Both the position numbers and the translations under genes were made by a program. Of a stretch of 64,000 nucleotides of DNA, positions 16,901 through 27,412 are shown one piece after another (position 1 is the first letter of the stretch; each line of letters begins with the position of its first letter). The DNA is from Lachnospiraceae bacterium. GTDB lineage: Bacteria; Bacillota; Clostridia; Lachnospirales; Lachnospiraceae. The stretch is taken from the NCBI GenBank assembly GCA_017935565.1, contig JAGBHK010000021.1, positions 125,590-189,589 on the forward strand, given 5' to 3'. A model generated the notes under the pieces. That model was not told the origin of the DNA, did no database searches, and was given only the letters and a program-made list of their open reading frames with translations.

Positions 16901-19895
16901 CTTCAATTGATGCTCTTGCAGATATTACCTGCATCAAAGAAATTTGAGCTTCAAGTATAAGTTTTAATGGTGGTATGCCACTATCAAGGAAGATTGTATC
17001 ATAAAGATTATCAATACCTCCACCTAATCCCTGAATCCATAATACTCCACACGGATCAACCGGTATACCCGGTGTAAATCCACCTACAAAGAATCGAATC
17101 TTATCAGGAATAGGAATACCTTCATCACTCTTTATATATATTTCAGCCTCAACATACATTACTTCAAAGTCAGCAACACCACTTAAGCCAACTTCCCAGT
17201 TACCAATAGTTTTCAAAGTAAGAATACCTTCAACTCCAGGTGTTCCTTCAATGTATCCAGGTATACCAAGGGCAACTGTCATATTAACACCAATGAACTT
17301 TCCAGCACCAAATAAAATATCATCTATTTGGATGCTTGCAGCTCTTGTATCACCATCACCACCGCTTGCTGAATCACCTGTATCAGTTCCTAACTCTCTG
17401 TCATTGCTATTTGCATCAGGAGCTGTATCAACCTTATAATTTACACGCTTATTTAATGCTCTGATTTCATCGGCACTAAACTTAACACCATTATGTTCTG
17501 CAGCATAATATGCTGAACCTAACTGTTCTTCACTTGTGCCATTATGCTGTGATGCCGAAGGAACAATAAATGACAAATCAAGTGCGGCACCAAAAGCTAT
17601 AACTCTTGTTTCCTGAACATACTGTCCATTTTCACCTTCATGACAGATAACACCTAACTCACCATATTTAAATTCAAATAAGAATCCCATCAAATCCTGA
17701 GCAGCCTGTCCTATACATGGCCATAAAAGTGCTATTGTTTCTCCATCGCCATCAACTCTGTCGCCACTTTCATCGTATTCAATTAGACTATACTTAGTAC
17801 CAGCTTCAAGTTCGGTAAGGGCACATACTCCATCAAAAACAAGTGAGCCAACGCCTGTTGTTGTAAGTTTAGCATCAAAATCAACACAAACTGAACCGTT
17901 ATCCTCAGTTACAGTCACTGAACCATTTCTAATATCGATACATCCATTTAATACTATGACATTATCATTATCGCTTAATGATAAGCCAACATATGTTGCC
18001 ACATCTGTGCTATCATCCATTTTTCTTGTAAATGAACCTACAAATTCCAAAAGAACATTATCTCTTACTATTTCCTGATTATTAATAGCTTTTTGATATT
18101 CACTTTGAGTCTTGTAAGACGATATATGATAATTATCGTTATCATCTCTATATACTGCAAGAACACCAAAATATTCTGTACGATATTCTTTCTTATCAGT
18201 CATATCAAATTCTAAAACCGGTGCAGATAAATCTTCTTTTGAAGCATCCGTATAATCGAAAGTAAGCTTATACTTTCCTACCGGAACCTGTCCTGGTATC
18301 TCATTTGTCAAAGCAACAGTAATAACATCCTTGTCATCCTCAATAATAATATTTTCGGAAGGAATAACAACACTATCCTCACCATTAATCTTCATACCAT
18401 CAACACGACTTAATCTTAAGCTATACTCACTCTTATTTGCGAGCATACTAAAATTGTGTCCTGTTACATATACATTTCTATTTCCATCATAGTATACAAG
18501 TTCTGGTGTAGCACCTGTAAACTGAATAGCAGGAACTGAATTTACTGAACCTGGACAAAGAATATATGTCGAACCTTCACCCATGAGATTCTCAACCATT
18601 ATATCTCCAGTATTCATAGTAACATCATTACTTACATTGTATACCTTAAAGCTAACCTTAGAATATACGCCCACATCAAGTGGTTTCGCTATCATATTCC
18701 AATCAATCTGCTGTTTCTGTCCAGGTGTAAAGTTGTTAAATTCAATATAATATGGTTCATCATATTCTGTACCCACAACCTCACCGGCAAGATTTTTGGC
18801 ATACATATCACCAGTTGTATATATTATTACTCTTACCTTTTCAATAGTTTTATCACTAATATTTTCGATATAGGATTTAATAGTGAAATCACTATTTATG
18901 TATGCATCCTTTGCATCATTTAATTCCATCACATCAGGCGCAATAACATTAACTGTTGCAGTATCAGAAAAATCCACTGTCTCATTTGACATAATACCAT
19001 AATTTGTTGCAATAACAGCCGAACCACCATTTGCAACCTGTCCCATATCATAATACATAGCCACTGCACTATCTGCAGTTAAATACTTCTTATTATATGG
19101 ATTTGTAAATGTCATATCTGTATCAATGTCATATTCAAACACTGATGTTGCAAGATTATTCCAATGTGCAAAAACTGTCTTATAAGGCGCACATTCTGCA
19201 TTTTCTATTGATGCATTAATAATATACGAAGATATAGTAGGATTCTGCAAATTATTAATAGCATAAAAAGACTTATAATAACCGCCTTCACCAAGAACAG
19301 TTTCTTTATCTACAGGATTATTACCATCACCAACGTTGTAATATGCGTAATCCTGAGAACCAAGAGCGGTATCAAGTAACATTCTACACTTGATTGTTGC
19401 AGCCTCGCCCATATTCACTGCCGAATAGCTGATATATGCAGTACCATGCTCATTAGAGCCCGAATTCACAAGACTGATTGTCTGTGTAAACACAATATCC
19501 ATATATTTCCACACAGCAATTAATTCACCATTTTCAAGGGAAGTCTCGACAGCTGATGCTCCTTCATAATTTTCACCAAATATAAACTCTGATACTTCTC
19601 CATTTCGTTCAACCTGAAATGATGTAAATGATGTATCGTCTATATCACAATGGAATAAAAGTTCTTTATTATTATCATCCTTATTAATCTTGTCACCATC
19701 AATGGTATTTATTGCAAAACCACCATTATCCTGTGACAATTCCACCTTAATGTACCCATTATCAATGCTAAGTTCTGAGGACTGGCTGTTATTATCAGCC
19801 AGTACCACAAAATTAGCCATAGGAACTTCACTCATTACCACAATCAATGAAAGGGCAAAGGCGGTTATTCTTTTTTTAATTTTATTTAATTTCAT
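13923..19895 (-). CDS. Giant secreted surface protein, 1990 residues, C-terminal membrane anchor
   Basis: I do not recognise a named family for the whole protein. It starts at the ATG at 19893-19895; GGAGG lies nine bases upstream, and an in-frame ATG further upstream overlaps that site. Residues 1 to about 33 form a signal peptide. A central section (about 900-1190) is rich in Gly and hydrophobic strands and ends in GVVYYWGGDIEWAGG, unlike the rest. Several Ig-like or fibronectin-like beta modules follow (about 1370-1850). Near the end is a YTGSEVEPKVEVWYKG module of a type seen in Firmicute surface proteins. The C-terminus is TYTGDS, a hydrophobic helix, then KDKKRR: the shape of a sortase signal without a clean LPxTG. 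It follows its 2487-residue partner by 15 bases, so the two are co-expressed. Confidence 0.85.
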   Translation of the reverse strand: MKLNKIKKRITAFALSLIVVMSEVPMANFVVLADNNSQSSELSIDNGYIKVELSQDNGGFAINTIDGDKINKDDNNKELLFHCDIDDTSFTSFQVERNGEVSEFIFGENYEGASAVETSLENGELIAVWKYMDIVFTQTISLVNSGSNEHGTAYISYSAVNMGEAATIKCRMLLDTALGSQDYAYYNVGDGNNPVDKETVLGEGGYYKSFYAINNLQNPTISSYIINASIENAECAPYKTVFAHWNNLATSVFEYDIDTDMTFTNPYNKKYLTADSAVAMYYDMGQVANGGSAVIATNYGIMSNETVDFSDTATVNVIAPDVMELNDAKDAYINSDFTIKSYIENISDKTIEKVRVIIYTTGDMYAKNLAGEVVGTEYDEPYYIEFNNFTPGQKQQIDWNMIAKPLDVGVYSKVSFKVYNVSNDVTMNTGDIMVENLMGEGSTYILCPGSVNSVPAIQFTGATPELVYYDGNRNVYVTGHNFSMLANKSEYSLRLSRVDGMKINGEDSVVIPSENIIIEDDKDVITVALTNEIPGQVPVGKYKLTFDYTDASKEDLSAPVLEFDMTDKKEYRTEYFGVLAVYRDDNDNYHISSYKTQSEYQKAINNQEIVRDNVLLEFVGSFTRKMDDSTDVATYVGLSLSDNDNVIVLNGCIDIRNGSVTVTEDNGSVCVDFDAKLTTTGVGSLVFDGVCALTELEAGTKYSLIEYDESGDRVDGDGETIALLWPCIGQAAQDLMGFLFEFKYGELGVICHEGENGQYVQETRVIAFGAALDLSFIVPSASQHNGTSEEQLGSAYYAAEHNGVKFSADEIRALNKRVNYKVDTAPDANSNDRELGTDTGDSASGGDGDTRAASIQIDDILFGAGKFIGVNMTVALGIPGYIEGTPGVEGILTLKTIGNWEVGLSGVADFEVMYVEAEIYIKSDEGIPIPDKIRFFVGGFTPGIPVDPCGVLWIQGLGGGIDNLYDTIFLDSGIPPLKLILEAQISLMQVISARASIEASLRGFGVEISDGRLLANSLLVLQSARLDMQWYPEFDFLASVNVSIVDAIKGGGYIVVEENGFFEFFIHAGLFIPGDIPIIGGLKLAGVGLGANREKIWGSAEVIGLTVGVVYYWGGDIEWAGGSEVTPTYPELVKQNNGSTVALMSADDVPVYYDEATGRTLYAHVGTNIVDNTHTVSNVISVKDPSKNELFTSIGAMKHTVALAEDGIDKLVVIEWAAPDEMTAKIDASQIEVKNYINDTVNEEYDLVLLDHNEYASTQDANANLTFTKDEGQEYGTASLAISFKGEDVEPIWTITTGQISSAVVYDINPMPEIMETTTATSNQSGYITVNLSGYDLEKFDTLSFIAEKKSDVAPITAQFSRFKSFNSINTINTSGLDDFTSDESMLLYRVKEFSDGDTIIIPLPENFETGTYNLRIIAEDDNANYYSEVSKEISYINTNQPTAPTISNTSNAGDYKVSFEVSDDGEEFDGYIVNAYDYEGNLVPSISGMIFDKEDVKNNKLTVGGRYEYTDEESGETTVSGFSAGMYQIGVSKFKTVNGGKSYLMSNETKTSITVVEPTKNEITVTVNETSTSQDENVFVSDSLELTLSSDEKFIGNWVLDTGSKEGNSGEITELSDNVVLEFDKLADGTHRLDFIGKDETGDSVAVTYRFTTDTLGPRLMLEKQLEGSLFDYEDGKVSISGITDANTVFTIKDNTTNTVILDKFAPVIDDDGRFAIDITLDCTVHKHSVTIQAIDENGNTVEKTVNLVSDAMAHINDIKIYANNADITNKKVANDADYDLKLMAELENGNVMELNDETLVTWNSDVIIGKADLSKDTDSTSISVSYNTECLLTANFLVLDNAAYTVCAAFGSLDDDRISLTVEDITVKVEDVEYTGSEVEPKVEVWYKGELLVLNVDYVVSYENNIEVSKGQSEKPKVVITGIGDFKDTISVDFEIIPKDSGNHDDSTSDTYTGDSTNINNYIIVLILSTMSMLFVVFIKDKKRREVN

Positions 19896-19910
19896 ATTAA
19901 TTACCTCCAT

Positions 19911-22900
19911 TTACTCTTCCACATAAATATATGTTATGATTTCTTGTCTGCTTTGTGTTCTAATATAAATTGTATAGAAGCCTTCTTCAGGAACTTCAAA
20001 TGATGAACTTGTCACCAGATTTGCACCATTCTTCATCTGTCCAGTAGTCTTCTTTCCTGCCTTCCATTTAACAACGACAGGCTCATTAATTTGGAACACT
20101 TCAAAATCAATAGTCAAGCCATTTACAACAGTTGTACCATAAGGTATAGCTGTTTCTCCGTTAACAGCGATGAGCGGTGTGTTTTCTCCGCAGATATAAA
20201 GAGTTCTAATGTTAGTACCAACATTACCTGCCTTATCAATTGCGGAATATGTAATTACATACAAGCCTTCACTTACCACAAGTGGCATTCCAGAAACACT
20301 AAATTCTGTCATATCACCATCTCTATCGTCAGATACAGTTACACCACTCTTTATCAATACATTAATCATATCTAATGTCATATTTTCGTTGACACAAATA
20401 GTATTTGTTGTAAAGCTAATTATTGGCGCCTGCATATCCTTAATCTTAACACTTAAATTTTCGCTTATAATATTTCCAGTAGAAATATCCTCAGCCTTTA
20501 CAAGACAATAGCCAGATTTGTTGCTAAGAACAAATTTATTCCATGCACCTGCTGTTACATTCTTTGTAACACCATCCACCTCAATATTCGCATCCTTATT
20601 AGACATAATGTACACAGTATCGCCTAATGATAAATCAAGGTCAAGTGGTTCATCTGTACTATTTGAACCATCAGATGCCAAACTATACTTAAGGTCAATA
20701 ACCATATCATCAATATCATTAATTGTTAATGTATATTCTGTTACATTTCCTGCCTTGTCTGTAAACTCTACTACATATTCACCACAATCAACAAATGTAA
20801 GTGTATGTTCTTTGCTAAATGCATTCTTATATGCAGAATTATCTTCCATAACTACAGTATCTTCATCAGAAATAAATTTGATTTCCTTACTTAACTTATC
20901 ATCTGAAAGAGTTTCACTTGTTATGTTTACAACAGGTGCAATCTTATCAATACATGATATTGGAGCAAATTCTTTGTATACTGTCTTTCCGCCTGAGGAA
21001 GCAAATATTTCTGCTACAATTGTCTTATCACAATTTTCAACATATGTTAATGACACTCTTGTTCCGTTAAATGTTGCGTAAACATCTGCATTTTCACCAA
21101 CAGGTGCACCAATATGATTATTGGCTGTATCATCATAATAGTAAAGATTTACTTTATTTACTACCTTACTGATTGCCATAACTGCAGTAACATCATTGTT
21201 TACCATATTACTATTTGATGGAAGACCATTAGCTGTTGTGCCATACCATTTTGTCGAAAGAACAATCGGTGCAACATTATCAATACCTTGAATTTCAATT
21301 ACTGCAACACCCTTATTACCATATATATCTTTGTATACAAACTGGTTTTCACCATTTTCATATATATCCTTATAATATCTATGATAATAATATGTAATGT
21401 CATTACCTGTTCCAAAGAATTCATCTTCATAAGTTTCTTCGTCAAACATTGAATATGCATCTGGATCAAGAGAAATAATAAATTCTCCATTATCAACTAC
21501 ATATTCCGCTTGAACATAATTGTCTCCATTGTCATTCTTCTTTGCAGTCTTGTTAATCGTAACTATTGGAGCTTCCAAATCGATACTTGTAATATTAACA
21601 CCCTTATATGATGTAACATTATCAACTGCATCAATTAAATAAATATCAAACTCTACATTGTTTTTTGTTATATAGATATAATCTCCCACTACTTTTACAC
21701 CATCAATTTCGTCACTTGAATCGAAATATGATGTTGGAGCTGCTGCTCCCTTTGCCTTTACAACAAGCTTAACAATATTTGCGTCTTCAATAACAAATTC
21801 CAAAGCATATGCCTGTGCAACATATTCCTGAAGCGCCGAACCAAGACCTGTTGCATCCTCCTGCTGTGAACCTGATGCAACATATTTGTATGTGTTATTT
21901 CTCATAGCATACAGGTTAATCTCATATTCAGGTGCTTCTTCATCAACTTCTGGTACCTGTTCAGGAAGTATATTATATGGAAGTGTTACTGTTGTCGAAC
22001 CTACATTTCCTGCAACATCCACATACTCAAATGTATATGTTGAACCTTTAGCAACACCTTTCTTAAATGTATACTCTAAAGGACCATTAACACCTTCTAT
22101 GTCTTCATCGCACTTTATAGTAAATGTAACCTCATTTAAGATAGTATCCTCACTACCTTCCTCAAATTCAGGTTCATATGCATCCACATATGACATTACA
22201 TATGTTACAGGCTCGATCACTTTATCAATATTAACAACTCTTACCGTGTGAGTTTTTCCAAGTGCTGTAGTTACTGTAACAGTTCCATTAGCTGGCATAA
22301 TTATACTTGCCTGGGTAGCATCATCTGTATTGATTGCTCCTACAACATTTTCTGTTCCAGCAACTCCTGTAATAGAAACAATTGTGTCTCCATCAAGCAA
22401 TGTCTTTGCACTTACTGTAACATCATTATTGGTATATTCTGTTTCAGAATACTCAAATTGAATATCTGTTGTTCCAAACAAATTAACATACAATTCTTGA
22501 GTAAAATCTTGTCCAAAAAGGTCAGTAAATGTAATATCATATATACCATCAGCGTTAATCATAGGTAATGTAGAATAGAAATAATTAAAATTATTCCAAT
22601 CATTGTAATGATACTCTATCTCTGTTCCACCATAACTTAGAATCTTCGTAATAGGTATGTTTTCGGAATATACACCCATACTTCCATCTGTATCAAAGTC
22701 ATAGTCATAGCTAAACTCACCATTTTCATCCTTACCACCTATTCTTAGCTCCGGCTTTTTATTTGGTATATTGTCAATTGTATAGCTTTCTGTTCTACCA
22801 TTTCCATTTCTGTCAGTTGCAGTTACATACATAGTTCTTTCTGCATAAGTATTTTCCGGTATTGATGGATCATACTTAAATGTTCCATATATTTCTAACG

Positions 22901-25900
22901 AATACGTAGACCATCCACCATCCTCAGCATCTTCAATAACCTCTGACACCTCGGTCCTATATATACCATAATACTTGGTATCATAGCTTTCCCATGGAAT
23001 ATAATCTCCATTTTCGTCCTTCTCAAGACAAACCGGTACATCAATGGTTACGCTTGGAACATAGCTCGAATCCGCCTCTTTAGCAGCTGCAACATCCTCA
23101 TCGGTAAGTCCAAGTAAAAGCTTAGAATATTCTTCATCAAATGTAATTGATAAATCATCAATACTCATAAGACCATTATCAGTTACATTCACATACATTA
23201 TGAACAAATTATGACCTGAATAATAGTCTGACCATGAACTATCTGATACATATAAATGCCATGGAGCATCACCATCAACATCAACAATGTCATATTCAAC
23301 TACATACATTGTACCAACTGTATCATATGCGTAGAATACCTTTTCTCCTTCACTTGTATATGTATAGCTGTCACTTGGTGTTTTATTAAAATCTCTGAAT
23401 TCTATATCTCTGTCAGCAATAGTAATATCATATTCCGGTGTAATTATTTCTCTAAGTATGGTTTTGTCTGACTTAATTTCAAACTCACATGCCTTAGTAT
23501 CAGCATAGATATTCATAGTTTTCTTGGTAATTGTGCCATTGGTATTAACAATTTCAAATACTATAGTATTATCACCCGCTTTAAGAGGTAATACTTTTGC
23601 GTCCAATGTTCCATATGAATTTTCATCAAATTCATCGACTAAAACAGGAGTATAATATATATTGTAATCATCTTCACCATCAACAATAATTGCATTATCC
23701 TCGCCATTTTCGTCTGCAGCATTATATATCTTTATTGTAGTATTTTCTACAACATCATACATATATTTTGCACGCTTATAATAAAAGCCAATTTGATGCT
23801 CTCCTTCTTCTCTAACCAAAGGATCACAAGTCCAATCTACCGGCACCTCATTAAGTGCAACTGTAAAATCTGTGTATTCCTCACCACTACTCAAATTAGC
23901 ATCCTGTCTTGCATATATTGTTCTGTTAGTATAATCTTCAGCTGTTCCAGGTACATATGCATATGTTTTAAAGTAAGAATCAAGAACTATATCATTGGTT
24001 CTTAAATCCACATCATAGTACTCTCCAACCTCATAAGCATATGTATTACCTTCAATATCACACAATACAAGCTCTAACCAGTATGCTGTAGATGTATCAA
24101 CTATACCCTCTGGTATCACAAGACTTTGATTTTCAACTGCTGAAAGTGGCCATGTATAAATAGGCGTTTCAGTTTCACCTGATTTATATAATTCAATATA
24201 ACTCTTTGAACTGTCAAAAGCCGCAAATCCAAAATCTATATCACTAGTTTCATCATTTGCATTATAAATACTTATATCAATAGATGCATTATCCAAGGTT
24301 GGTACAGTATGCATATAATTCACACCATCTGCACCATTTATAAGATTACCTCTAATTGATACACCTTCATCGTTTAATATGTCATTAAGAACATATGTAA
24401 ACTTTGCATCGTTTGCAATATACATTGTTTCAGTCTTAAAATCAGACCTAGCCACTGTAAAACTCAAGTCATCAGCATTATAATTAATATCAGGTGTTGC
24501 AACAAATGTCATTTCTACAATTCCATATTGTTCCATTATCCATTCTTTTATTACTTGACTGTCAACAGAATCGTGACAATATAAACCTTCTTTATCATTC
24601 TCAACATTACCATATACCAAATACCAACATCCAGCATGTGGATATGTATTAATATTATCCATACCTGCAAAAATATCAACAGCTTGGTCTTCTTTTAACA
24701 CAAATGCATAGTACATATAATCGTACGAAATATTAGAAGGTGCATCTCCCACTTTAAATAAAACCATAGATGAATATGATGTATCTTTCTCTCCGCCTGT
24801 AGCTGGTTCTATACTTATTTTAGGCGTAGTAAATGGTTTATCAATGCTATTCTCTCCGATTTCAAAATTTACATTAGGCTTTGTAAATTCAAAATAATAC
24901 GATCTACTTGCTGTGGCTGTATTACCACCAAAATCCTCTATAAGTACAGTAAGCTTATGTGTACCTGTACGTCCAATATTACTATTCTCCTCAAATGGTG
25001 TATCAATTGATACTGTATAGTCACTACTTTTATCCATAATTCCCTCTGAATCAAGTGTAACAGCATTTGCAGCATCATCATTCCAGTAATACTTAATCTC
25101 CTTCACACCATACATATCACTTACATTAAATCCTGTTGTAAATGTTGATTTCAAACCAGTATAATCAATATCAAGTGTGCTGGCGCTATTAATTCTAATC
25201 ACAGGGGCTACAGAGTCCATCTTATGCTTAACAGTGTATGACTGCGTCGACTGATTTCCAGCGTAATCCTTAGCATAAACCTTTACAGTTCCAGTAAACA
25301 TTGTTCCATCTGTCTCATTGAAACCATAATCTACACCTTCATATAGTTTTATATGAAGATATACTACATTTCCTTCGCCTAACTGAAGTAATTTGTATTT
25401 ATTCTCTTTAGATGAGATTGTACTATTTCCAGCAAGCCATTTTTCATTTCCCGTAATATTCTGGCTAGTATTTACACAGTATTCAAACTTCTTTGACTCA
25501 TTCCCTATCATAAGCGAAAATGCTCCATAGTTAGATACACCACTCATATACTTTGCTTTATTGGCAGCACTAAGCGAGTATATAACATTTCCTGATGAAT
25601 CAAGCAACTGCGTACCATCCTTTATAGTCAACGGAATAGTAAATATTGTATCTCCTGCTGAAATAGCAGAATATATAGTTTCTCCATCACTCTTTGTTAG
25701 CGTAGTTTCTGACACTGGCGGAATATTATCTAATGTTTCCTGTTGTTGTGGAGCAATTGATGATATATTGAACGATTTCAATGCATTTCCTCGTTTATCC
25801 TTAGCTGAACCGAGACCTTCAATTGCTGTGATTTTTATCAACTCACCATCAGGAATCATATTATCAGTAATTGTCAGTTGTTTAAAATCAAAATATGTAA

Positions 25901-27374
25901 TATATCCATCCATGGCATCTGTACCATATATGCTCTTTGCTGTAGCACTTCTTGCCCTGTCTAAATCTACTTTTATATAATTTCCTGTAGTTGCATCCTT
26001 TATATTAAGAGTTGCCTTAACATTCTTATAATCTACAATTTCTTCTGAAAAATATACACTGAACTTAATCTTGTCACCAACACCTGCATATACAGTACTT
26101 GGATCATTATCATCATTTGTATTATTCTTCATCATACTTCCCCACATACTTACCTTTTTAAGTTCTGGAGCAATAGTATCAAAGTATACCTTATCAACGC
26201 CTCTGTTACTTCCAGCCCAATTTAATGAATTACCTGCAAGGTCAGTAATCATAGATGTAGCATCAATGCCACAATCTGAAGTGTATAACGAACCATCACC
26301 CTTATACAATGCAAGGTTGTATGATTTATTAGTCCAATCCTGATTTTTAGCAATCTCATCAAGATATATGTATGTTCCTGCACCACTTGGTCTACTGAAT
26401 GAAAATACCATCTTATTTTCATAAACCTTAACAAGATTTGCTGTAATATAAGACGATGAATCGCCTTGCGAATTGGCAGCATTCTTGTAATTAATCTTCA
26501 AAGTCGCATTATCAGCCTCTGTTCCTGCATAACGAATATTTTCGCTAAATTCTAATGTTATATATGCAGTTCCTGCTGTTGAGAAGCCATCTCCCCATCC
26601 TACTCTATTATTGCCATTCTTATCTGTTGATATATATGAGCCTGTTACTCTTGGTGCTACTTTATCAACCAAATAAAATACTGTGTTTTTAGAACCTGCA
26701 TCACCACATGGACAACCTGAATTGTATACCTGATATCTAAGAATAGTGAATCCATTAAAACCGTTACTTTCACCCATATGCCAGCTATCAGAAATAAACT
26801 GACCACCATCATTTTGTGAAGCAGAATATGACTTCAATGATTTCATTATGCCAAGAACAGGACTGTCATTTCTAGCAAAACCTATGTTAATCTTACCATA
26901 GTCCCACTTTTTCTTCCAATGATGCCAAAAACTTGAATGCTTGTCAGCTATAATTTCTGCCTGAAAATTAAGCTCAAGCTCACCATTTTTATACAGGTCC
27001 ATATTTCTTAAATCGCCATAATACCAATGATACCATCCATCAAAACCATAATCATCCGATGAATGACTTATTTTAGACATAGTAAGCGGTGAATCACCAT
27101 CACATCTGTCATCTTTTATAAGCACAAAGCCATCATTAATATTGAGACCTCCGTTTTTAAGAACATACTTGTTCATAACTCCACTATTATCCTTAACTAC
27201 AGCAGGAATAATATTATAATTATTTTTTTCCTTACTATATTCTACCGTTGTAGCAGCTTCCACCTCTTGAGGTTTCACTAAAATACCCGTTAGCGAACTT
27301 CCCACCAATCCAGCGGTCATAGCCATAATCAATTGAATACTTATACATCTTTTTAAAATTCTTTTTTTCTTCAC
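19911..27374 (-). CDS. Giant secreted Ig-like repeat surface protein, 2487 residues
   Basis: A Lys/Arg-rich N-terminus and hydrophobic stretch ending VEAATTVEY is a signal peptide cleaved near residue 41. The rest is a string of Ig-like beta modules marked by repeated phrases such as DNIPPV, VAPVIRINS, KDYAGNQS, VDVAGNVGS and AIDKAGNVGTN. The last complete module (about 2290-2390, with GVTVSDDRDGDMTEF) resembles DUF5011-type bacterial Ig-like domains. Acidic residues are frequent and Cys is rare. No LPxTG motif, SLH domain or terminal membrane helix is visible; the end is YIYVEE. Attachment is therefore unexplained and may depend on the partner protein that follows in the operon. AGGAGG precedes the ATG. 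A role in adhesion or envelope structure is inference only. Confidence 0.86.
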   Translation of the reverse strand: MKKKRILKRCISIQLIMAMTAGLVGSSLTGILVKPQEVEAATTVEYSKEKNNYNIIPAVVKDNSGVMNKYVLKNGGLNINDGFVLIKDDRCDGDSPLTMSKISHSSDDYGFDGWYHWYYGDLRNMDLYKNGELELNFQAEIIADKHSSFWHHWKKKWDYGKINIGFARNDSPVLGIMKSLKSYSASQNDGGQFISDSWHMGESNGFNGFTILRYQVYNSGCPCGDAGSKNTVFYLVDKVAPRVTGSYISTDKNGNNRVGWGDGFSTAGTAYITLEFSENIRYAGTEADNATLKINYKNAANSQGDSSSYITANLVKVYENKMVFSFSRPSGAGTYIYLDEIAKNQDWTNKSYNLALYKGDGSLYTSDCGIDATSMITDLAGNSLNWAGSNRGVDKVYFDTIAPELKKVSMWGSMMKNNTNDDNDPSTVYAGVGDKIKFSVYFSEEIVDYKNVKATLNIKDATTGNYIKVDLDRARSATAKSIYGTDAMDGYITYFDFKQLTITDNMIPDGELIKITAIEGLGSAKDKRGNALKSFNISSIAPQQQETLDNIPPVSETTLTKSDGETIYSAISAGDTIFTIPLTIKDGTQLLDSSGNVIYSLSAANKAKYMSGVSNYGAFSLMIGNESKKFEYCVNTSQNITGNEKWLAGNSTISSKENKYKLLQLGEGNVVYLHIKLYEGVDYGFNETDGTMFTGTVKVYAKDYAGNQSTQSYTVKHKMDSVAPVIRINSASTLDIDYTGLKSTFTTGFNVSDMYGVKEIKYYWNDDAANAVTLDSEGIMDKSSDYTVSIDTPFEENSNIGRTGTHKLTVLIEDFGGNTATASRSYYFEFTKPNVNFEIGENSIDKPFTTPKISIEPATGGEKDTSYSSMVLFKVGDAPSNISYDYMYYAFVLKEDQAVDIFAGMDNINTYPHAGCWYLVYGNVENDKEGLYCHDSVDSQVIKEWIMEQYGIVEMTFVATPDINYNADDLSFTVARSDFKTETMYIANDAKFTYVLNDILNDEGVSIRGNLINGADGVNYMHTVPTLDNASIDISIYNANDETSDIDFGFAAFDSSKSYIELYKSGETETPIYTWPLSAVENQSLVIPEGIVDTSTAYWLELVLCDIEGNTYAYEVGEYYDVDLRTNDIVLDSYFKTYAYVPGTAEDYTNRTIYARQDANLSSGEEYTDFTVALNEVPVDWTCDPLVREEGEHQIGFYYKRAKYMYDVVENTTIKIYNAADENGEDNAIIVDGEDDYNIYYTPVLVDEFDENSYGTLDAKVLPLKAGDNTIVFEIVNTNGTITKKTMNIYADTKACEFEIKSDKTILREIITPEYDITIADRDIEFRDFNKTPSDSYTYTSEGEKVFYAYDTVGTMYVVEYDIVDVDGDAPWHLYVSDSSWSDYYSGHNLFIMYVNVTDNGLMSIDDLSITFDEEYSKLLLGLTDEDVAAAKEADSSYVPSVTIDVPVCLEKDENGDYIPWESYDTKYYGIYRTEVSEVIEDAEDGGWSTYSLEIYGTFKYDPSIPENTYAERTMYVTATDRNGNGRTESYTIDNIPNKKPELRIGGKDENGEFSYDYDFDTDGSMGVYSENIPITKILSYGGTEIEYHYNDWNNFNYFYSTLPMINADGIYDITFTDLFGQDFTQELYVNLFGTTDIQFEYSETEYTNNDVTVSAKTLLDGDTIVSITGVAGTENVVGAINTDDATQASIIMPANGTVTVTTALGKTHTVRVVNIDKVIEPVTYVMSYVDAYEPEFEEGSEDTILNEVTFTIKCDEDIEGVNGPLEYTFKKGVAKGSTYTFEYVDVAGNVGSTTVTLPYNILPEQVPEVDEEAPEYEINLYAMRNNTYKYVASGSQQEDATGLGSALQEYVAQAYALEFVIEDANIVKLVVKAKGAAAPTSYFDSSDEIDGVKVVGDYIYITKNNVEFDIYLIDAVDNVTSYKGVNITSIDLEAPIVTINKTAKKNDNGDNYVQAEYVVDNGEFIISLDPDAYSMFDEETYEDEFFGTGNDITYYYHRYYKDIYENGENQFVYKDIYGNKGVAVIEIQGIDNVAPIVLSTKWYGTTANGLPSNSNMVNNDVTAVMAISKVVNKVNLYYYDDTANNHIGAPVGENADVYATFNGTRVSLTYVENCDKTIVAEIFASSGGKTVYKEFAPISCIDKIAPVVNITSETLSDDKLSKEIKFISDEDTVVMEDNSAYKNAFSKEHTLTFVDCGEYVVEFTDKAGNVTEYTLTINDIDDMVIDLKYSLASDGSNSTDEPLDLDLSLGDTVYIMSNKDANIEVDGVTKNVTAGAWNKFVLSNKSGYCLVKAEDISTGNIISENLSVKIKDMQAPIISFTTNTICVNENMTLDMINVLIKSGVTVSDDRDGDMTEFSVSGMPLVVSEGLYVITYSAIDKAGNVGTNIRTLYICGENTPLIAVNGETAIPYGTTVVNGLTIDFEVFQINEPVVVKWKAGKKTTGQMKNGANLVTSSSFEVPEEGFYTIYIRTQSRQEIITYIYVEE

Positions 27375-27412
27375 ATTGATTCCTCCTTCTTTGTTTTTTT
27401 ATCTATATAAAT

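Noticed and set aside
20518-21081. Plus-strand frame of 187 residues inside the giant surface-protein gene
   Set aside because: It is fully antisense to a long, intact coding frame with typical Ig-like modules, has no ribosome binding site and its Ser/Thr/Val-rich composition is what the complement of such codons gives.
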